A stretch of DNA of 64,000 bases from Antarcticimicrobium sp. (GCF_029212575.1 NZ_JARGPK010000095.1:1-64000); one strand, 5' to 3'; positions 17,767-27,558 are shown, counted from the first letter of the stretch. Notes: generated by a model not told the origin, from the sequence alone. Program-made: numbers and translations.

Positions 17767-19139
17767 TGTTTCTTTCCGTCTTCGACATGTTCAAGGTGGG
17801 CGTCGGCCCGTCCTCGTCGCACACCATGGGGCCGATGGTCGCCGCCGCGCGGTTCCTCGCGCTGATGCGCGCCTCGCCCTTCGACTTTGCCGGGCTGCGC
17901 GCCTCGCTGCATGGCTCGCTCGCCTTCACCGGGGTGGGTCATGCCAGCGACCGGGCCACCATCCTCGGGCTGGCCGGCTTCGTGCCCGAGACCTACGAGG
18001 CCGAAAAGGCCGAGGCGGCGCTGTCGCAGATCGCGGCCGACAAGATGATCCGCCACGACGACCTCGGCCCGCTGCGGTTCGATCCGGCGCAGGACCTGGT
18101 CTTTGACTACGATCACGTGCTGGAGGGACATGCCAACGGCATGATCCTGATGGCCACCGACGCGCAGGGCGACGTGATCCTGCAACAGGTCTATTATTCC
18201 ATCGGCGGTGGCTTCGTGCTGACCGAGGAGGAACTGGCCGAGGGCCGCGACACCGATGACGGTCCGCCGGTCCCCTATCCGTTCAAATCCGCCACCGAGA
18301 TGCTGGAGATGGCGCGCAAGAGCGGCAAGACCATCGCCAGCATGAAACGCGCCAACGAGGTGTCGCGCGGCGGCGCCGAGCGGCTGGCCGGCGGCACCGC
18401 AAGGGTCTGGGAGGTAATGAACGCCTGTATCGAGCGCGGGCTGGGGGCGCGCGGCATCCTGCCCGGCGGGCTGGAGATCCGGCGCCGGGCGCATGACATC
18501 CACCAGGCCCTGCAGGCGGAATACGGCATGAACCTGACCGCGCCGCATACCATCAACGACTGGATCGCCACCTATGCCATCGCGGTGAACGAAGAGAACG
18601 CCGCCGGCGGACTGGTGGTGACCGCACCGACCAACGGGGCGGCCGGCGTGGTGCCGGCGGTGATCCGCTATTGGCTCGACCATGTGCCGGGGGCCAGCAC
18701 GGAGCGCATCGAGGAGTTTCTGCTGACGGCGGCCGCGATCGGCGGGCTGGTCAAGTACAACGCCTCGATCTCCGGTGCCGAGGCGGGATGCCAGGCCGAG
18801 GTGGGCAGCGCCGCCGCGATGGCCGCCGCCGGGCTCTGCGCAGTGATGGGCGGCAGCCCCGAGCAGATCGAGAACGCCGCCGAGATCGCGCTGGAGCATC
18901 ACCTGGGCATGACCTGCGACCCGGTCAAGGGGCTGGTTCAGGTGCCCTGCATCGAGCGCAACGGGCTGGGCGCGATCAAGGCGGTCAGCGCAGCGAGCCT
19001 GGCGCTGCGTGGCGACGGGCGGCATTTCGTGCCGCTGGATGCCTGTATCGAGACCATGCGCCAGACCGGTGCCGACATGAGCGAGAAGTACAAGGAAACC
19101 TCGCTGGGCGGGCTGGCGGTGAACGTTCCCAATTGCTGA
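17766..19139 (+). CDS. sdaA: L-serine ammonia-lyase, single-chain iron-sulphur type
   Basis: The protein has 457 residues. The N-terminal domain starts [21 protein letters not shown]. The catalytic C-terminal domain contains [12 protein letters not shown] and the cysteine segments [11 protein letters not shown] and [15 protein letters not shown], which ligate the oxygen-labile 4Fe-4S cluster. It deaminates serine to pyruvate and ammonia. The ATG at 17766 overlaps the GST stop. A DMT transporter gene follows in the same direction after 50 bases. Confidence 0.95.
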   Translation: MFLSVFDMFKVGVGPSSSHTMGPMVAAARFLALMRASPFDFAGLRASLHGSLAFTGVGHASDRATILGLAGFVPETYEAEKAEAALSQIAADKMIRHDDLGPLRFDPAQDLVFDYDHVLEGHANGMILMATDAQGDVILQQVYYSIGGGFVLTEEELAEGRDTDDGPPVPYPFKSATEMLEMARKSGKTIASMKRANEVSRGGAERLAGGTARVWEVMNACIERGLGARGILPGGLEIRRRAHDIHQALQAEYGMNLTAPHTINDWIATYAIAVNEENAAGGLVVTAPTNGAAGVVPAVIRYWLDHVPGASTERIEEFLLTAAAIGGLVKYNASISGAEAGCQAEVGSAAAMAAAGLCAVMGGSPEQIENAAEIALEHHLGMTCDPVKGLVQVPCIERNGLGAIKAVSAASLALRGDGRHFVPLDACIETMRQTGADMSEKYKETSLGGLAVNVPNC

Positions 19140-19189
19140 GTGCGCCCGCCCCGCTTGCGCTGATCCGCCGCGCCGCCTAGCGTGACGCC

Positions 19190-20110
19190 ATGACCGCCGA
19201 CCGGCCCGTTCTGGGCATTCTCCTGATGCTTGGCTTCTGCCTGCTCGCCCCGCTGGGCGACGCGGTGGCAAAGCTGCTGGGCGAGACCCTGCCGCTGGGC
19301 CAATTGCTTTTGGTGCGCTTCGCGGTCCAGGCGGCGATGCTGATCCCGCTGGTCGCCGCGACCGGGCGGCTGTGGCGCATGCGCGGGCGGATCCTGCGGC
19401 TGGCGGCGCTACGCACGCTGCTGCATATGGGCGGCATCGGCTGCATGTTCACCGCGTTGCAATACCTGCCGCTGGCCGATGCCATCGCCATTGCCTTCGT
19501 GATGCCGTTCCTGATGCTGTTGCTGGGCAAATACGTGCTGGGCGAAGAGGTGGGCGGGCGCCGCCTTGCCGCCTGCGCGGTGGGATTCTGCGGCACCCTG
19601 CTGGTGATCCAGCCCAGCTTTGCCGAGGTGGGCTGGCCGGCGCTGTTTCCGCTTGGCGTGGCGGTGCTGTTCGCGCTGTTCATGCTGGTCACCCGGCAGT
19701 TGGCCAAGGATATCGACCCGATCGGGTTGCAGGCGGTCAGCGGGGTGATGGCGACCGCCGTGCTTCTGCCCGTCCTGTTGATCGGCGATTTCGCGGGCAG
19801 CGCACCGCTGTCCCTTGTCGCCCCGTCGGGCGGGGAATGGGGGCTGCTGGCCGCCATCGGCGTGATCGGCACCTGCGCGCATCTGCTGATGACCTGGTCG
19901 CTGCGCTACGCCCCGGCGGCGACGCTGGCGCCGATGCAATACCTCGAGATCCCCGTCGCCACCGGGTTCGGCTGGCTGATCTTCCGCGACCTGCCCAACG
20001 GGCTGGCCGGCGCCGGCATCTGCGTGACCGTCGCCGCCGGTCTCTACATCGTCATGCGCGAGCGGGCGATGGCGCAGGCGAAACCGCCCCCGGCGCAAGC
20101 GCCCGTGTGA
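19190..20110 (+). CDS. EamA/DMT-family transporter
   Basis: This 306-residue protein has about ten hydrophobic helices in two EamA repeats. LLAPLGDAVAKLLGE at the start and YLPLADAIAIAFVMPFLMLLLG in the first repeat are typical of the RhaT/YdcZ-like drug/metabolite transporters. The substrate is unknown. Its last 59 bases overlap the 3' end of the convergent thiamine pyrophosphokinase gene. Confidence 0.85.
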   Translation: MTADRPVLGILLMLGFCLLAPLGDAVAKLLGETLPLGQLLLVRFAVQAAMLIPLVAATGRLWRMRGRILRLAALRTLLHMGGIGCMFTALQYLPLADAIAIAFVMPFLMLLLGKYVLGEEVGGRRLAACAVGFCGTLLVIQPSFAEVGWPALFPLGVAVLFALFMLVTRQLAKDIDPIGLQAVSGVMATAVLLPVLLIGDFAGSAPLSLVAPSGGEWGLLAAIGVIGTCAHLLMTWSLRYAPAATLAPMQYLEIPVATGFGWLIFRDLPNGLAGAGICVTVAAGLYIVMRERAMAQAKPPPAQAPV

Positions 20111-20747
20111 CCGCCGCCAGCGCCGTGCGCGGAACGATCACCAGAAGGCCCGGCGCGTCGGTCTCGATCCGCACGGCGCCCAGCGCCCGGTTCGACGTGC
20201 CGACACGCCCGTCCGGGGCCAGTTCCAGCCCGTCTATCGGCCACTCCAGCCCCTGTGACCGCCCGGTCAGCCGGCACATCGGGAACAGCGACACCACCGC
20301 CCCAGGTTCCAGCTCCAGCGCCAGGCGCGGCGGGGCGTGGAACACGAGCTCTCGCGGCCCCACCAGAATGCAGGACTGTCCGGGATGGCGCACCAGGGTG
20401 TTGAAGGCGCCCAGCTGGTGATCCACCCGCGCGCCGAGGAACCCCACAGCCAGCATCAGCGGCGCCGCGACCGAGCGCATGATCTTGTCGAAATCGGTGC
20501 TTTCCTGTTCCGCTATGGGAAACAGCCGCTCGGACGGAATCCGGTCTCGGTCGTCGTGGCTCAGCGAATCGAAATCCCCGATCACCGCGTCGGGCATGTA
20601 CCCGGCGGACAGCGCCGCCCCTGCCCCGCCATCGGCCGCGATCAGCCCCGGGGCAAGCGCCAGCGCCGTTTCCAGATCGTCGGGCCCGAGCGCCCCGCCG
20701 CCGACCAAGGTCACCGGGGTGGCGAATTGTTTTACCTGCGTTTTCAT
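20052..20747 (-). CDS. thiN: Thiamine diphosphokinase
   Basis: The protein has 231 residues. The N-terminal catalytic domain contains TLVGGG, AADGGAGAAL, PDAVIGDFDSL (catalytic Asp residues) and EQESTDFDKIM. These are the conserved Asp-rich motifs of ThiN/TPK enzymes, which transfer pyrophosphate from ATP to thiamine. A beta-rich C-terminal thiamine-binding domain follows, with GLEWPIDGLEL. It overlaps the convergent transporter gene tail to tail. No TPP riboswitch is visible upstream. Confidence 0.88.
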   Translation of the reverse strand: MKTQVKQFATPVTLVGGGALGPDDLETALALAPGLIAADGGAGAALSAGYMPDAVIGDFDSLSHDDRDRIPSERLFPIAEQESTDFDKIMRSVAAPLMLAVGFLGARVDHQLGAFNTLVRHPGQSCILVGPRELVFHAPPRLALELEPGAVVSLFPMCRLTGRSQGLEWPIDGLELAPDGRVGTSNRALGAVRIETDAPGLLVIVPRTALAAVTRALAPGAVSPAPSPARA

Positions 20748-20885
20748 GCCCTCCTTAATGGGGGTTTTGCAAACGGATCACAATCTGGCCACAAAATGAT
20801 ACGGTCTTTGGCACAGATTCGGGCCGAATTTGTCGCTTCCGGGGTGTTTGGTCAGTCCAACTGATCTGAAAAGGACGAGCAGCCT

Positions 20886-23051
20886 ATGGTACAGAGTAAC
20901 AAGGTATTGACCGTTTCCTACGGCACGTTTTCCTGCACGCTGGAGGGATTCGAGGATTCCTTCGATACCATGAAGGCGATTGCCGAGTACTTCCGCGATC
21001 TGGCTGCGGATGACAGGTATTTCGGCGCCGAACCGCCACAGCCCGACACCGAGATGCTCGCCCGCATCGCCGAACGCGAGGTCGCCCGCCATGTCGAGGC
21101 GCGCCGCGAGGGGTCGGGCTTTGTGCTGCGCGCGGCACAGGCCACGGCGCCGGCGGCGCTGGCCGCAACGGAAGCCCCCGGCGACACCGCCGCACCCGAG
21201 AACAAGACAGCCGCTGCCACGGAGCCCGCCGAGGCACCGGAGCAGACCGCCCCGGAGGTATCGGAGGCGGAAGTCGAGGCTCAGGCGCCGGAGGCTCAAC
21301 CGCAGTCCGAGGCGGATGCCGCGGCCTTCATGGCCGCGACCGAGGACACTGCTGAGGATTACGACGAGGACGACGGTTCCGCTGAAGCGGCCATCGCGGA
21401 CGAGGAGATCGAAGAGGTCGAAATGGCCTCCGCGGAGGAGGACTTCGACGAGGGCGAGGACTACGACGAGGTCGATATGGCCACCGCCGAGGAGGTCCTG
21501 GCCGAACCGGTGGCGCCCCCGGCCCCCCCGGCCCCCGACAGCATCGCCGCCAAGCTGCAGCGGATCCGGGCCGTGGTGTCGCGGAACGAGCAGGCAACGA
21601 TCGAGGTCGAATTCAGCGAGGACGAGCATTCCGAGGATGCCTTTGCCGCGGCACCGACCGATGCGCTCCTGGCCGATGAGGTCCTGGACGAAGAGATCCT
21701 GGCAGAGACCGCCGAAGACGACATCGAAGACACCGCTGAAGTCACTGCGCCCGGCTTCGAAGACACCCCCGAGGATCACGGCACAGCCGATGCCGAGACC
21801 GAAGCCGAGCCGGACGAATACACCGACGACCTGGAAGACGATCCGATCATGGCCCGTCGCGCCGCCCGGCTCCACCGTCGCCTGGCCCGTGCCCAGCATG
21901 TCGGAGACGAAGACAAGATCGCCAAGGTCGAGGCCGCGATTCGGGCACTGGCGGAGCCCGAGACCCTGGACGACGAGAACGACGACGACGACACCCTGTT
22001 CGCCGATCTCGATCGCGCGCCGGAGGCAGGCTTGGACGACACCGACGAGAACATTCTCGCCGCCGAGCCCGAGGACGGCTTTGACGAGGAGATCGAAGGC
22101 CGTGCTGCCACGCAGGCCGACGCACGCGCGCCCCGGGTGGTGATGGCCAGACATGCCAGGACGCATGACGACGAATCGCCCCGCGCAAAGGCACCGATCG
22201 TTCCCAGCATCGAACTGCCGCCGAGCACGCTTGAGCCCGACGCCGAGGCCGAGCTGATGCGCGAACTGGCCGAGGTCGAGGCCGAGCTGCGCGGCGAAGC
22301 CGCCAAGGCGCAGCCCGTCGCACCGGCCGAGCCGACCCAGTCCGAGGCCACCGCGACCCGCAAGGCGCGCGAGGCCAGTTCCGATCTGTCGCGTCTGATG
22401 GCCGCGGCCGACGAAAAGCTGGACGCCCCCGAGGCCACATCCACCCGCGAGGCCTATTCGCACCTGCGCGCCGCCGTCGCCGCCACCCGCGCCGAGCGGT
22501 CCGCCGGAGGCGAGGTCGGCCAGGATGAGGACACCGAGGCCTATCGCGCCGATCTGGCCCGCGTGGTGCAGCCGCGCCGCCCCAAACCCGCCGCCGCGCA
22601 CACCCGGCGCCCGGCCTCACCGGAACAGCAGCGCCCGGCGCCGCTGAAACTGGTGGCCGAACAGCGGGTCGATGATGGCCAGGCCAAAGCCGCGGTCAAA
22701 ACCGGCCCGGTGCGCCCGCGTCGGATTGCCGCCACCGTCGAGGCCCCGGCACCGGTCGCCCCCGACGAGAGCTTTGTCGCCTTTGCCGAGGAAATGGGCG
22801 TGCAGGAGCTGCCCGAGCTTCTGGAGGCCGCAGCCGCCTATATGCAGTTCGTCGAGGGCCGCGACCAGTTCACCCGCCCGCAACTGATCCACAAGGCCCG
22901 CGAGGCCGTCGAGGGCGACTTCAGCCGCGAGGACGGTCTGCGCGCCTTCGGAACGCTGCTGCGCGAAGGCAAGATCATCAAGACCGAAAACGGCCGCTTC
23001 ATCGCCTCGGGCGAAATCGGCTTCCAGCCGGCCTCGCGCGCCGCCGGCTGA
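20886..23051 (+). CDS. Large acidic protein of unknown function with conserved ends
   Basis: The protein has 721 residues. Residues 1-75 form a well-ordered globular-looking segment (VSYGTFSCTLEGFEDSFDTMKAIAEYFRDLA) and residues 620-721 form another (FVAFAEEMGVQELPELLEAAA, FTRPQLIHKAREAV). The roughly 500 residues between are strongly acidic, Ala/Glu/Asp/Pro-rich and probably disordered, with one basic helix (MARRAARLHRRLARAQHVG, about 322-340). I do not recognise the family. Poly-acidic central regions often reflect tethering or interaction scaffolds, which is inference. No membrane segment or signal peptide is seen. It is monocistronic, with a terminator after it. Confidence 0.75.
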   Translation: MVQSNKVLTVSYGTFSCTLEGFEDSFDTMKAIAEYFRDLAADDRYFGAEPPQPDTEMLARIAEREVARHVEARREGSGFVLRAAQATAPAALAATEAPGDTAAPENKTAAATEPAEAPEQTAPEVSEAEVEAQAPEAQPQSEADAAAFMAATEDTAEDYDEDDGSAEAAIADEEIEEVEMASAEEDFDEGEDYDEVDMATAEEVLAEPVAPPAPPAPDSIAAKLQRIRAVVSRNEQATIEVEFSEDEHSEDAFAAAPTDALLADEVLDEEILAETAEDDIEDTAEVTAPGFEDTPEDHGTADAETEAEPDEYTDDLEDDPIMARRAARLHRRLARAQHVGDEDKIAKVEAAIRALAEPETLDDENDDDDTLFADLDRAPEAGLDDTDENILAAEPEDGFDEEIEGRAATQADARAPRVVMARHARTHDDESPRAKAPIVPSIELPPSTLEPDAEAELMRELAEVEAELRGEAAKAQPVAPAEPTQSEATATRKAREASSDLSRLMAAADEKLDAPEATSTREAYSHLRAAVAATRAERSAGGEVGQDEDTEAYRADLARVVQPRRPKPAAAHTRRPASPEQQRPAPLKLVAEQRVDDGQAKAAVKTGPVRPRRIAATVEAPAPVAPDESFVAFAEEMGVQELPELLEAAAAYMQFVEGRDQFTRPQLIHKAREAVEGDFSREDGLRAFGTLLREGKIIKTENGRFIASGEIGFQPASRAAG

Positions 23052-23099
23052 GCCGTCACCATCGCACTGCGCCCGGCAACCGGCGCAGGCACCTGGGGG

Positions 23100-23130
23100 A
23101 AAGGCAGGCCGGTGGCCTGCCTTTTCATTT
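23100..23130 (+). terminator. Intrinsic terminator after the acidic-protein gene
   Basis: An 11-bp perfect stem (23100-23110 with 23114-23124, core GGCAGGCC/GGCCTGCC), a 3-base loop and a T-rich end (TTTTCATTT) lie 49 bases after the stop. Confidence 0.8.
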
Positions 23131-23170
23131 CCGCGGCGCGGATGCCCGGGGAACCGGACCTCCCGGCGCG

Positions 23171-23413
23171 TCAGCCCTGCTCGTCATCGGCCTCCGGGTC
23201 GGCCTGCCCGACCCCTCGAAAGACGAACTTGAAGGGAACCACCCAGAGAATGCCCAGCGCGACGTAAACGATCAGCTCGACCAGCATGGAAGGCCGGTCA
23301 ATCCAGTTCACCAGCGTCACCGCTGCGACGATATAGACCGGCATCCCGACCAGAAGGATCGCAAGCGACCAGCGGCGGCGGGCCTTGTAGCTCAGGGCGT
23401 GTCTGTCGCTCAT
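23171..23413 (-). CDS. DUF2842 small membrane protein
   Basis: The 80-residue protein has a basic YKARRRW motif and two membrane helices (about 15-38 and 43-66), followed by PFKFVFRGVGQADPE. These are hallmarks of DUF2842 in alphaproteobacteria. The start is the ATG at 23413, seven bases after the purA stop, so it is likely cotranscribed with purA. Function is unknown. Confidence 0.85.
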   Translation of the reverse strand: MSDRHALSYKARRRWSLAILLVGMPVYIVAAVTLVNWIDRPSMLVELIVYVALGILWVVPFKFVFRGVGQADPEADDEQG

Positions 23414-23420
23414 GCGGGCC

Positions 23421-24713
23421 TCAGTCGGCAAAGGGATCGGTGACGAGGATGGTGTCGTCGCGCTCGGGCGAGGTTGAGAGTAGCGCGACCGGGCACTGGA
23501 TCAATTCCTCGACCCTTCGGACGTATTTGATCGCGTTGGCAGGCAGATCGGCCCAGCTGCGTGCGCCCTCGGTCGATTCGCTCCAGCCCGGCATCTGTTC
23601 GTAGACCGGCACGCAACGGGCCTGTTCGTCGGCCGCCGTCGGAAGATAGTCGAGCCGCTTGCCGTCCAGGTCGTAACCGACGCAGATACTCAGGGTCTCG
23701 AACCCGTCCAGCACGTCGAGCTTGGTCAGCGCGATACCGTTCACCCCGGACACCGCGCAGGTCTGGCGCACGAGGGCGGCATCGAACCAGCCGCAGCGGC
23801 GCTTGCGCCCGGTCACGGTGCCGAACTCATGGCCCCGCTCGCCCAGCCGCTGGCCGTCGTCGTCATCCAGTTCGGTTGGGAACGGCCCCTCGCCGACGCG
23901 GGTGGTATAGGCCTTGACGATGCCGAGAACGAAATCGATGGCGCCCGGCCCGATGCCGGTGCCGGTGGCGGCCTGCCCGGCGATCACATTCGACGAGGTG
24001 ACAAAGGGATAGGTTCCGAAGTCGATATCCAGCAGCGCCCCCTGCGCGCCCTCGAACAGGATGCGCTTGCCGGCCTTGCGCTTTTCGGTCAGCACCTTCC
24101 AGACCGGCGCGGCGTATTGCAGGATTTCCGGCGCGATTTCGTTCAGCCTGGCGATCAGCGCGTCGCGGTCGATGGCCTCGAGCCCCAGCCCGGAGCGCAG
24201 CGCGTTGTGATGCACCAGCGCGCGGTCGACCCGCAGTTCCAGCGTGGCCCTGTCGGCCAGATCGGCGACACGGATCGCCCGACGGCCCACCTTGTCCTCG
24301 TAGCACGGGCCGATGCCGCGCCCGGTGGTGCCGATCTTGGCGACCGAGTTTTGCCCCTCGCGGGCGCGGTCCAGCTCGCCGTGGAACGGCAGGATCAGCG
24401 GCGTGTTCTCGGCGATCATCAGCGTCTCGGGCGTGATCACGACGCCCTGTTGGCGGATATTCTCGATCTCGGACACCAGGTGCCATGGGTCCAGCACCAC
24501 GCCGTTGCCGATCACGCTGAGCTTGCCGCCGCGCACCACGCCCGACGGCAGCGCGTTCAGCTTGTAGACCTCGCCGTCGATCACCAGCGTATGGCCGGCA
24601 TTATGCCCGCCCTGGAACCGCGCGATCACGTCCGCCCGCTCCGAGAGCCAGTCCACGATCTTGCCTTTTCCCTCGTCGCCCCACTGGGCGCCGACCACGA
24701 CGACATTGGCCAT
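23421..24713 (-). CDS. purA: Adenylosuccinate synthetase
   Basis: The 430-residue protein starts at [18 protein letters not shown], the GTP P-loop, followed by [10 protein letters not shown] (catalytic His), [34 protein letters not shown] and [11 protein letters not shown]. It condenses IMP with aspartate using GTP, the first committed step to AMP. A much longer upstream open frame exists but precedes the P-loop with non-conserved sequence, so the start at 24713 is used. Confidence 0.97.
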   Translation of the reverse strand: MANVVVVGAQWGDEGKGKIVDWLSERADVIARFQGGHNAGHTLVIDGEVYKLNALPSGVVRGGKLSVIGNGVVLDPWHLVSEIENIRQQGVVITPETLMIAENTPLILPFHGELDRAREGQNSVAKIGTTGRGIGPCYEDKVGRRAIRVADLADRATLELRVDRALVHHNALRSGLGLEAIDRDALIARLNEIAPEILQYAAPVWKVLTEKRKAGKRILFEGAQGALLDIDFGTYPFVTSSNVIAGQAATGTGIGPGAIDFVLGIVKAYTTRVGEGPFPTELDDDDGQRLGERGHEFGTVTGRKRRCGWFDAALVRQTCAVSGVNGIALTKLDVLDGFETLSICVGYDLDGKRLDYLPTAADEQARCVPVYEQMPGWSESTEGARSWADLPANAIKYVRRVEELIQCPVALLSTSPERDDTILVTDPFAD

Positions 24714-24866
24714 TTCCGGTCCTTCGCTGCGCTTGTTCAAACCCGCGCCGGTATAGCGATGCCGATGCGGCAGGAAAACCGGAAAGTGCGCGCCGCCCGG
24801 TGCGGGGCTGGACAGGACGGCGGCTTTGAGCCTATTTGCGCCCAACAAAACGGGGGGATCGTTACC

Positions 24867-25262
24867 ATGGGTCTGTTGTTGCGCTGGGTTTTCGCCTTTG
24901 CCCTTCTCGCGCTGACCTACAACCCGACGCCGTGGAATTTTGTCCGCTGGTCGATGGAGAACTACGACACGTCGCTCTCCATCACCGTGCTGATGGGGCT
25001 GATATTGCTGATCTGCTACATCGTCTACCTGCGCGCCACCTTGCGCTCGATCGGCGGATTCGGGATGTTCCTGGTGCTTGCCGTGGTGCTGGCGCTGCTT
25101 TGGGTTCTTTATGATCTCGGGCTGCTGGCGCTGGACAACCGCGATCTCAACGTCTGGCTGGGCCTGTTGGCGCTTTCGGCGGTGCTGGGAATCGGCCTGG
25201 GCTGGAGCCACGTGCGCCGGCGGCTTTCGGGGCAGGCGGATATCGACGACGTGGACGAATAG
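24867..25262 (+). CDS. Small four-helix membrane protein (DUF6524-like)
   Basis: The protein has 131 residues with about four hydrophobic segments (residues 1-18, 40-60, 70-92 and 100-118). It has a conserved-looking [10 protein letters not shown] motif after helix 1 and an acidic C-terminus (DIDDVDE). It matches my recollection of the DUF6524 family; that assignment should be confirmed. It is divergent from purA. Function is unknown. Confidence 0.7.
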   Translation: MGLLLRWVFAFALLALTYNPTPWNFVRWSMENYDTSLSITVLMGLILLICYIVYLRATLRSIGGFGMFLVLAVVLALLWVLYDLGLLALDNRDLNVWLGLLALSAVLGIGLGWSHVRRRLSGQADIDDVDE

Positions 25263-25271
25263 CGGCGGCGG

Positions 25272-25598
25272 TCACGCCCCCTTGGGCAGATGCACCGGAT
25301 CGCCATGCGGGGTCGAGAGATAGGCCGCCTCCCAGGCGGCGCGCAGGCGCTCCACCTCCTCCGGCGCGGCCTCGCCCAGATCGGCGAGCAGGCCCTCCAG
25401 CGTCTCCAGCCAGGCGGTGAAGTAATCGTCGCCGCCGTCGAGTTCCTTTTCCAACCCGTGGCGCGCCAGAGTTTTCGAGAACCGCGCGGTCCATTCGGGC
25501 CAGGCAAAATGGCCCGCCTCGTTGAGAGACACGGTAAGCGCAAAGACCTGCCCATGCCAAGGCTGGGTGAAAACGGGTTCAGGTGCCTGATCGCTCAT
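25272..25598 (-). CDS. Nitrile hydratase accessory/activator protein
   Basis: This 108-residue small acidic protein is related to the N-terminal part of nitrile hydratase beta subunits (PWHGQVFALTVSLNEAGHFAWPEWTARFSKTL). It is the usual third gene of cobalt-type NHase operons, where it acts as a self-subunit-swapping chaperone delivering cobalt-loaded alpha subunit. It starts at 25598 with a 4-base ATGA overlap with the beta gene. Confidence 0.88.
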   Translation of the reverse strand: MSDQAPEPVFTQPWHGQVFALTVSLNEAGHFAWPEWTARFSKTLARHGLEKELDGGDDYFTAWLETLEGLLADLGEAAPEEVERLRAAWEAAYLSTPHGDPVHLPKGA

Positions 25599-26272
25599 GC
25601 CGGCTCCAGATAGCTTTGCCACAGGTCGAGGGTGACCTCGTCGCGGGGGTTTTCCGGCGCCGCCCAGAGTTCGCTGGCGGGAAACACCACGGTGTAAAGC
25701 GGCTCGGGGGTCTCGCCCAGCCCATGGGCATGGGCGTCGGGTAGCACATGCGCACCATGACAGCGCAGCACAGTCCCCACCGCCCCTGCCGCATAGGCCG
25801 GCAGGCGGGTGTGACCGCCATCGACCAACCGGTTGGCGGCAGGGCGCAACGTGCGCACCCGCTGGCCGGGGGCAAAGGCAGGTTCCCCGTCAAAGGGCCG
25901 GTCCGTCGGCCCGCCTTTGGCAAGCGCCGCCGCGACAGCCCCGGGTTTGAGCGCACGATCGGCCAGCGCATGGCGGCCCTCATCGCCCTGCCCGCGCAGA
26001 TCGTCCGCGCTCAAGACCCCGTTATCGACCAGCAGATCGGTCAGCGCGGCGGTCCATTTCTCGAAATAGGACAGGCTGGCATAGTCCTTGGGCGACAGGC
26101 ATTCGCGGGCGTGCCGCGACATGTCGAGGTTCCATTGCCCCAGCGCCCCGGCGGCCAAGGTCACCGCCAGCGCCCGTGCGTGCCATTCCTCGGCAAAGAC
26201 CGGGTCGTCGGGCGCGCCGGGATCGACCGGCCCGTCACCGAACCGTCCCCCCATGTCGTGCACCCGGGTCAT
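25595..26272 (-). CDS. nthB: Nitrile hydratase beta subunit
   Basis: The protein has 225 residues. It starts with the family motif [18 protein letters not shown], includes [10 protein letters not shown], and ends with an SH3-like C-terminal barrel ([23 protein letters not shown]). With the alpha subunit it forms the enzyme that hydrates nitriles to amides. It overlaps both flanking genes by 4 bases. Confidence 0.93.
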   Translation of the reverse strand: MTRVHDMGGRFGDGPVDPGAPDDPVFAEEWHARALAVTLAAGALGQWNLDMSRHARECLSPKDYASLSYFEKWTAALTDLLVDNGVLSADDLRGQGDEGRHALADRALKPGAVAAALAKGGPTDRPFDGEPAFAPGQRVRTLRPAANRLVDGGHTRLPAYAAGAVGTVLRCHGAHVLPDAHAHGLGETPEPLYTVVFPASELWAAPENPRDEVTLDLWQSYLEPA

Positions 26273-26892
26273 GCGCCCGACGCCCGTGCCAGACCGGTGC
26301 CGACCATGCTGTCGCGGGTCACCAGTTTCGCAAGCTCATCGACACCCATCCCCTCGGTGCCCTCGGGGCGGCGGGGAATCACCAGGTAACGGACCTCGGC
26401 GGTGGAATCCCAGACCCGCACGGCGGTGTCCTCGGGCAGGGTGACACCGAATTCGGCCAGCACCTTGCGCGGCTCGCGCACCGCGCGAGAGCGGTAGGCA
26501 TCGGATTTGTACCAGGCCGGCGGGATTCCCAAGAGCGGCCAAGGGTAACAGCTGCACAGGGTGCAGACGACCATGTTGTGGACCTCGTCGGTGTTCTCCA
26601 CCGCCACCACATGTTCGCCCTGGCGGCCGAAAAACCCCAGGTCGGCAACAACCGGCGTGGCGTCCTCCAGCAGCGCCGCGCGAAACGCCGGATCGGCCCA
26701 GGCCCGGGCCACCACCTGCGCGCCGTTCCGGGGGCCGATGCGATTCTGGTAGGTGTCGATGATCTCGTCCAGCGCGGCGGGCTCGATCAGCCCCTTGCGC
26801 GCCAGCAGGGTTTCCAGCGCCCGCACCCGCAGCGCCGGGTCGGGCGGCAGCAGGGCGTGCGGATCGTCGTGGTCATGGTGATCGTGCGGCAT
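26269..26892 (-). CDS. nthA: Nitrile hydratase alpha subunit, cobalt type
   Basis: The protein has 207 residues. The metal centre motif [11 protein letters not shown] (Cys110, Cys113, Ser114, Cys115) has Thr between the first cysteine and Leu, which is characteristic of cobalt-dependent enzymes; iron types have Ser there. The N-terminus is unusually His/Asp-rich ([12 protein letters not shown]), which could help metal acquisition (inference). It is the first gene of the three-gene NHase operon. No amidase or nitrile-forming enzyme is adjacent, so downstream use of the amide must rely on distant genes. Confidence 0.94.
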   Translation of the reverse strand: MPHDHHDHDDPHALLPPDPALRVRALETLLARKGLIEPAALDEIIDTYQNRIGPRNGAQVVARAWADPAFRAALLEDATPVVADLGFFGRQGEHVVAVENTDEVHNMVVCTLCSCYPWPLLGIPPAWYKSDAYRSRAVREPRKVLAEFGVTLPEDTAVRVWDSTAEVRYLVIPRRPEGTEGMGVDELAKLVTRDSMVGTGLARASGA

Positions 26893-27033
26893 GGGCGCAG
26901 AGTGCGCGCGCACCCTCGGGTTTGTCCAGCCCGCAGTTGCATCCCCGGGAGGGCGGAGTGCAACTGATCGCTTGCCCCGCCCGGCAAACTTCCCTACATA
27001 CCCCGCGACACCGGGAAAGCGCTGCAGGAACTC

Positions 27034-27411
27034 ATGGAAAACGTCGTCCTCATCATCCACCTCCTTCTCGCCGTCGGCCTGATCGCCGTCGTGCTGCTGC
27101 AGCGGTCCGAAGGCGGCGGTCTGGGGATGGGCGGCGGTGGCGGTGGCGGCGGCGGCGTGATGAGCGGCCGCGCGGCGGCGACCGCGCTGGGCAAGGTGAC
27201 CTGGGTTCTCGCGGCGGCCTTCATCGTGACGTCGATCCTTCTGACCATCATCGCGGCGGAGAAATCGGCCGGCACCTCGGTGCTCGACCGGCTGGGCAAG
27301 ACCCCGGCGGTAGAGGAGACCGGCGACGCCGCACCGAGCCTGCCGGCGGGCCAGGACCTGTTGCCGCCAGCCGAGGGCGACAACGCACCGCTGGTGCCAC
27401 GGGCCGACTGA
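27034..27411 (+). CDS. secG: SecG preprotein translocase subunit
   Basis: The protein has 125 residues: helix 1 ([21 protein letters not shown]), [13 protein letters not shown] followed by an extended poly-Gly tract, helix 2 ([19 protein letters not shown]) and a Pro/Ala-rich tail. SecG joins SecYE in the inner membrane and assists SecA-driven translocation. A strong hairpin follows the gene. It is divergent from the nitrile hydratase operon. Confidence 0.94.
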   Translation: MENVVLIIHLLLAVGLIAVVLLQRSEGGGLGMGGGGGGGGGVMSGRAAATALGKVTWVLAAAFIVTSILLTIIAAEKSAGTSVLDRLGKTPAVEETGDAAPSLPAGQDLLPPAEGDNAPLVPRAD

Positions 27412-27433
27412 CCCACTACAAATAGAAATCTGA

Positions 27434-27466
27434 AAGAGAACCGCAACAGCATCTTGCGGTTCTCTT
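27434..27466 (+). terminator. Hairpin terminator after secG
   Basis: A perfect 13-bp stem (27434-27446 with 27454-27466; AAGAGAACCGCAA and its complement) encloses a 7-base loop. It starts 23 bases after the secG stop. No long T-run follows, so it may act as a weak terminator or an mRNA 3' stabiliser. Confidence 0.65.
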
Positions 27467-27494
27467 GCGCATGACCTGCGAATCCTGCTATGAT
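27465..27494 (+). promoter_or_regulatory. Candidate pyrG promoter
   Basis: TTGCGC (27465-27470) and TATGAT (27489-27494, five of six consensus bases) are separated by 18 bases. They would place the transcript start near 27500, giving a leader of about 68 bases before pyrG. This is pattern recognition only. Confidence 0.35.
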
Positions 27495-27498
27495 GAAG

Positions 27499-27558
27499 TC
27501 CCGTGATGCTGCGGTTTTTCGACCGCTTCGGGCATCGGATTACAGGCAAATCACGGGA
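27499..27558 (+). promoter_or_regulatory. Dyad-rich pyrG leader able to mask the ribosome binding site
   Basis: TCCCGTGAT (27499-27507) is perfectly complementary to ATCACGGGA (27550-27558), which includes part of the GGGAG ribosome binding site of pyrG. Inside, GATGC/GCATC (27505-27509 and 27532-27536) and GCGGT/ACCGC (27511-27515 and 27522-27526) form a competing hairpin. The two pairings share three bases, so they could alternate. Confidence 0.45.

Noticed and set aside
17553-19271. 572-codon minus-strand frame
   Set aside because: It is antisense to GST and sdaA, which have recognisable catalytic motifs on the plus strand.
24714-25211. N-terminal extension of purA of about 166 codons
   Set aside because: It precedes the P-loop start of PurA with non-conserved sequence and overlaps a divergent membrane-protein gene.
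27120-27170. Poly-Gly run in secG as a possible repeat-expansion or frameshift site
   Set aside because: Glycine-rich loops are normal in alphaproteobacterial SecG and the frame is intact.
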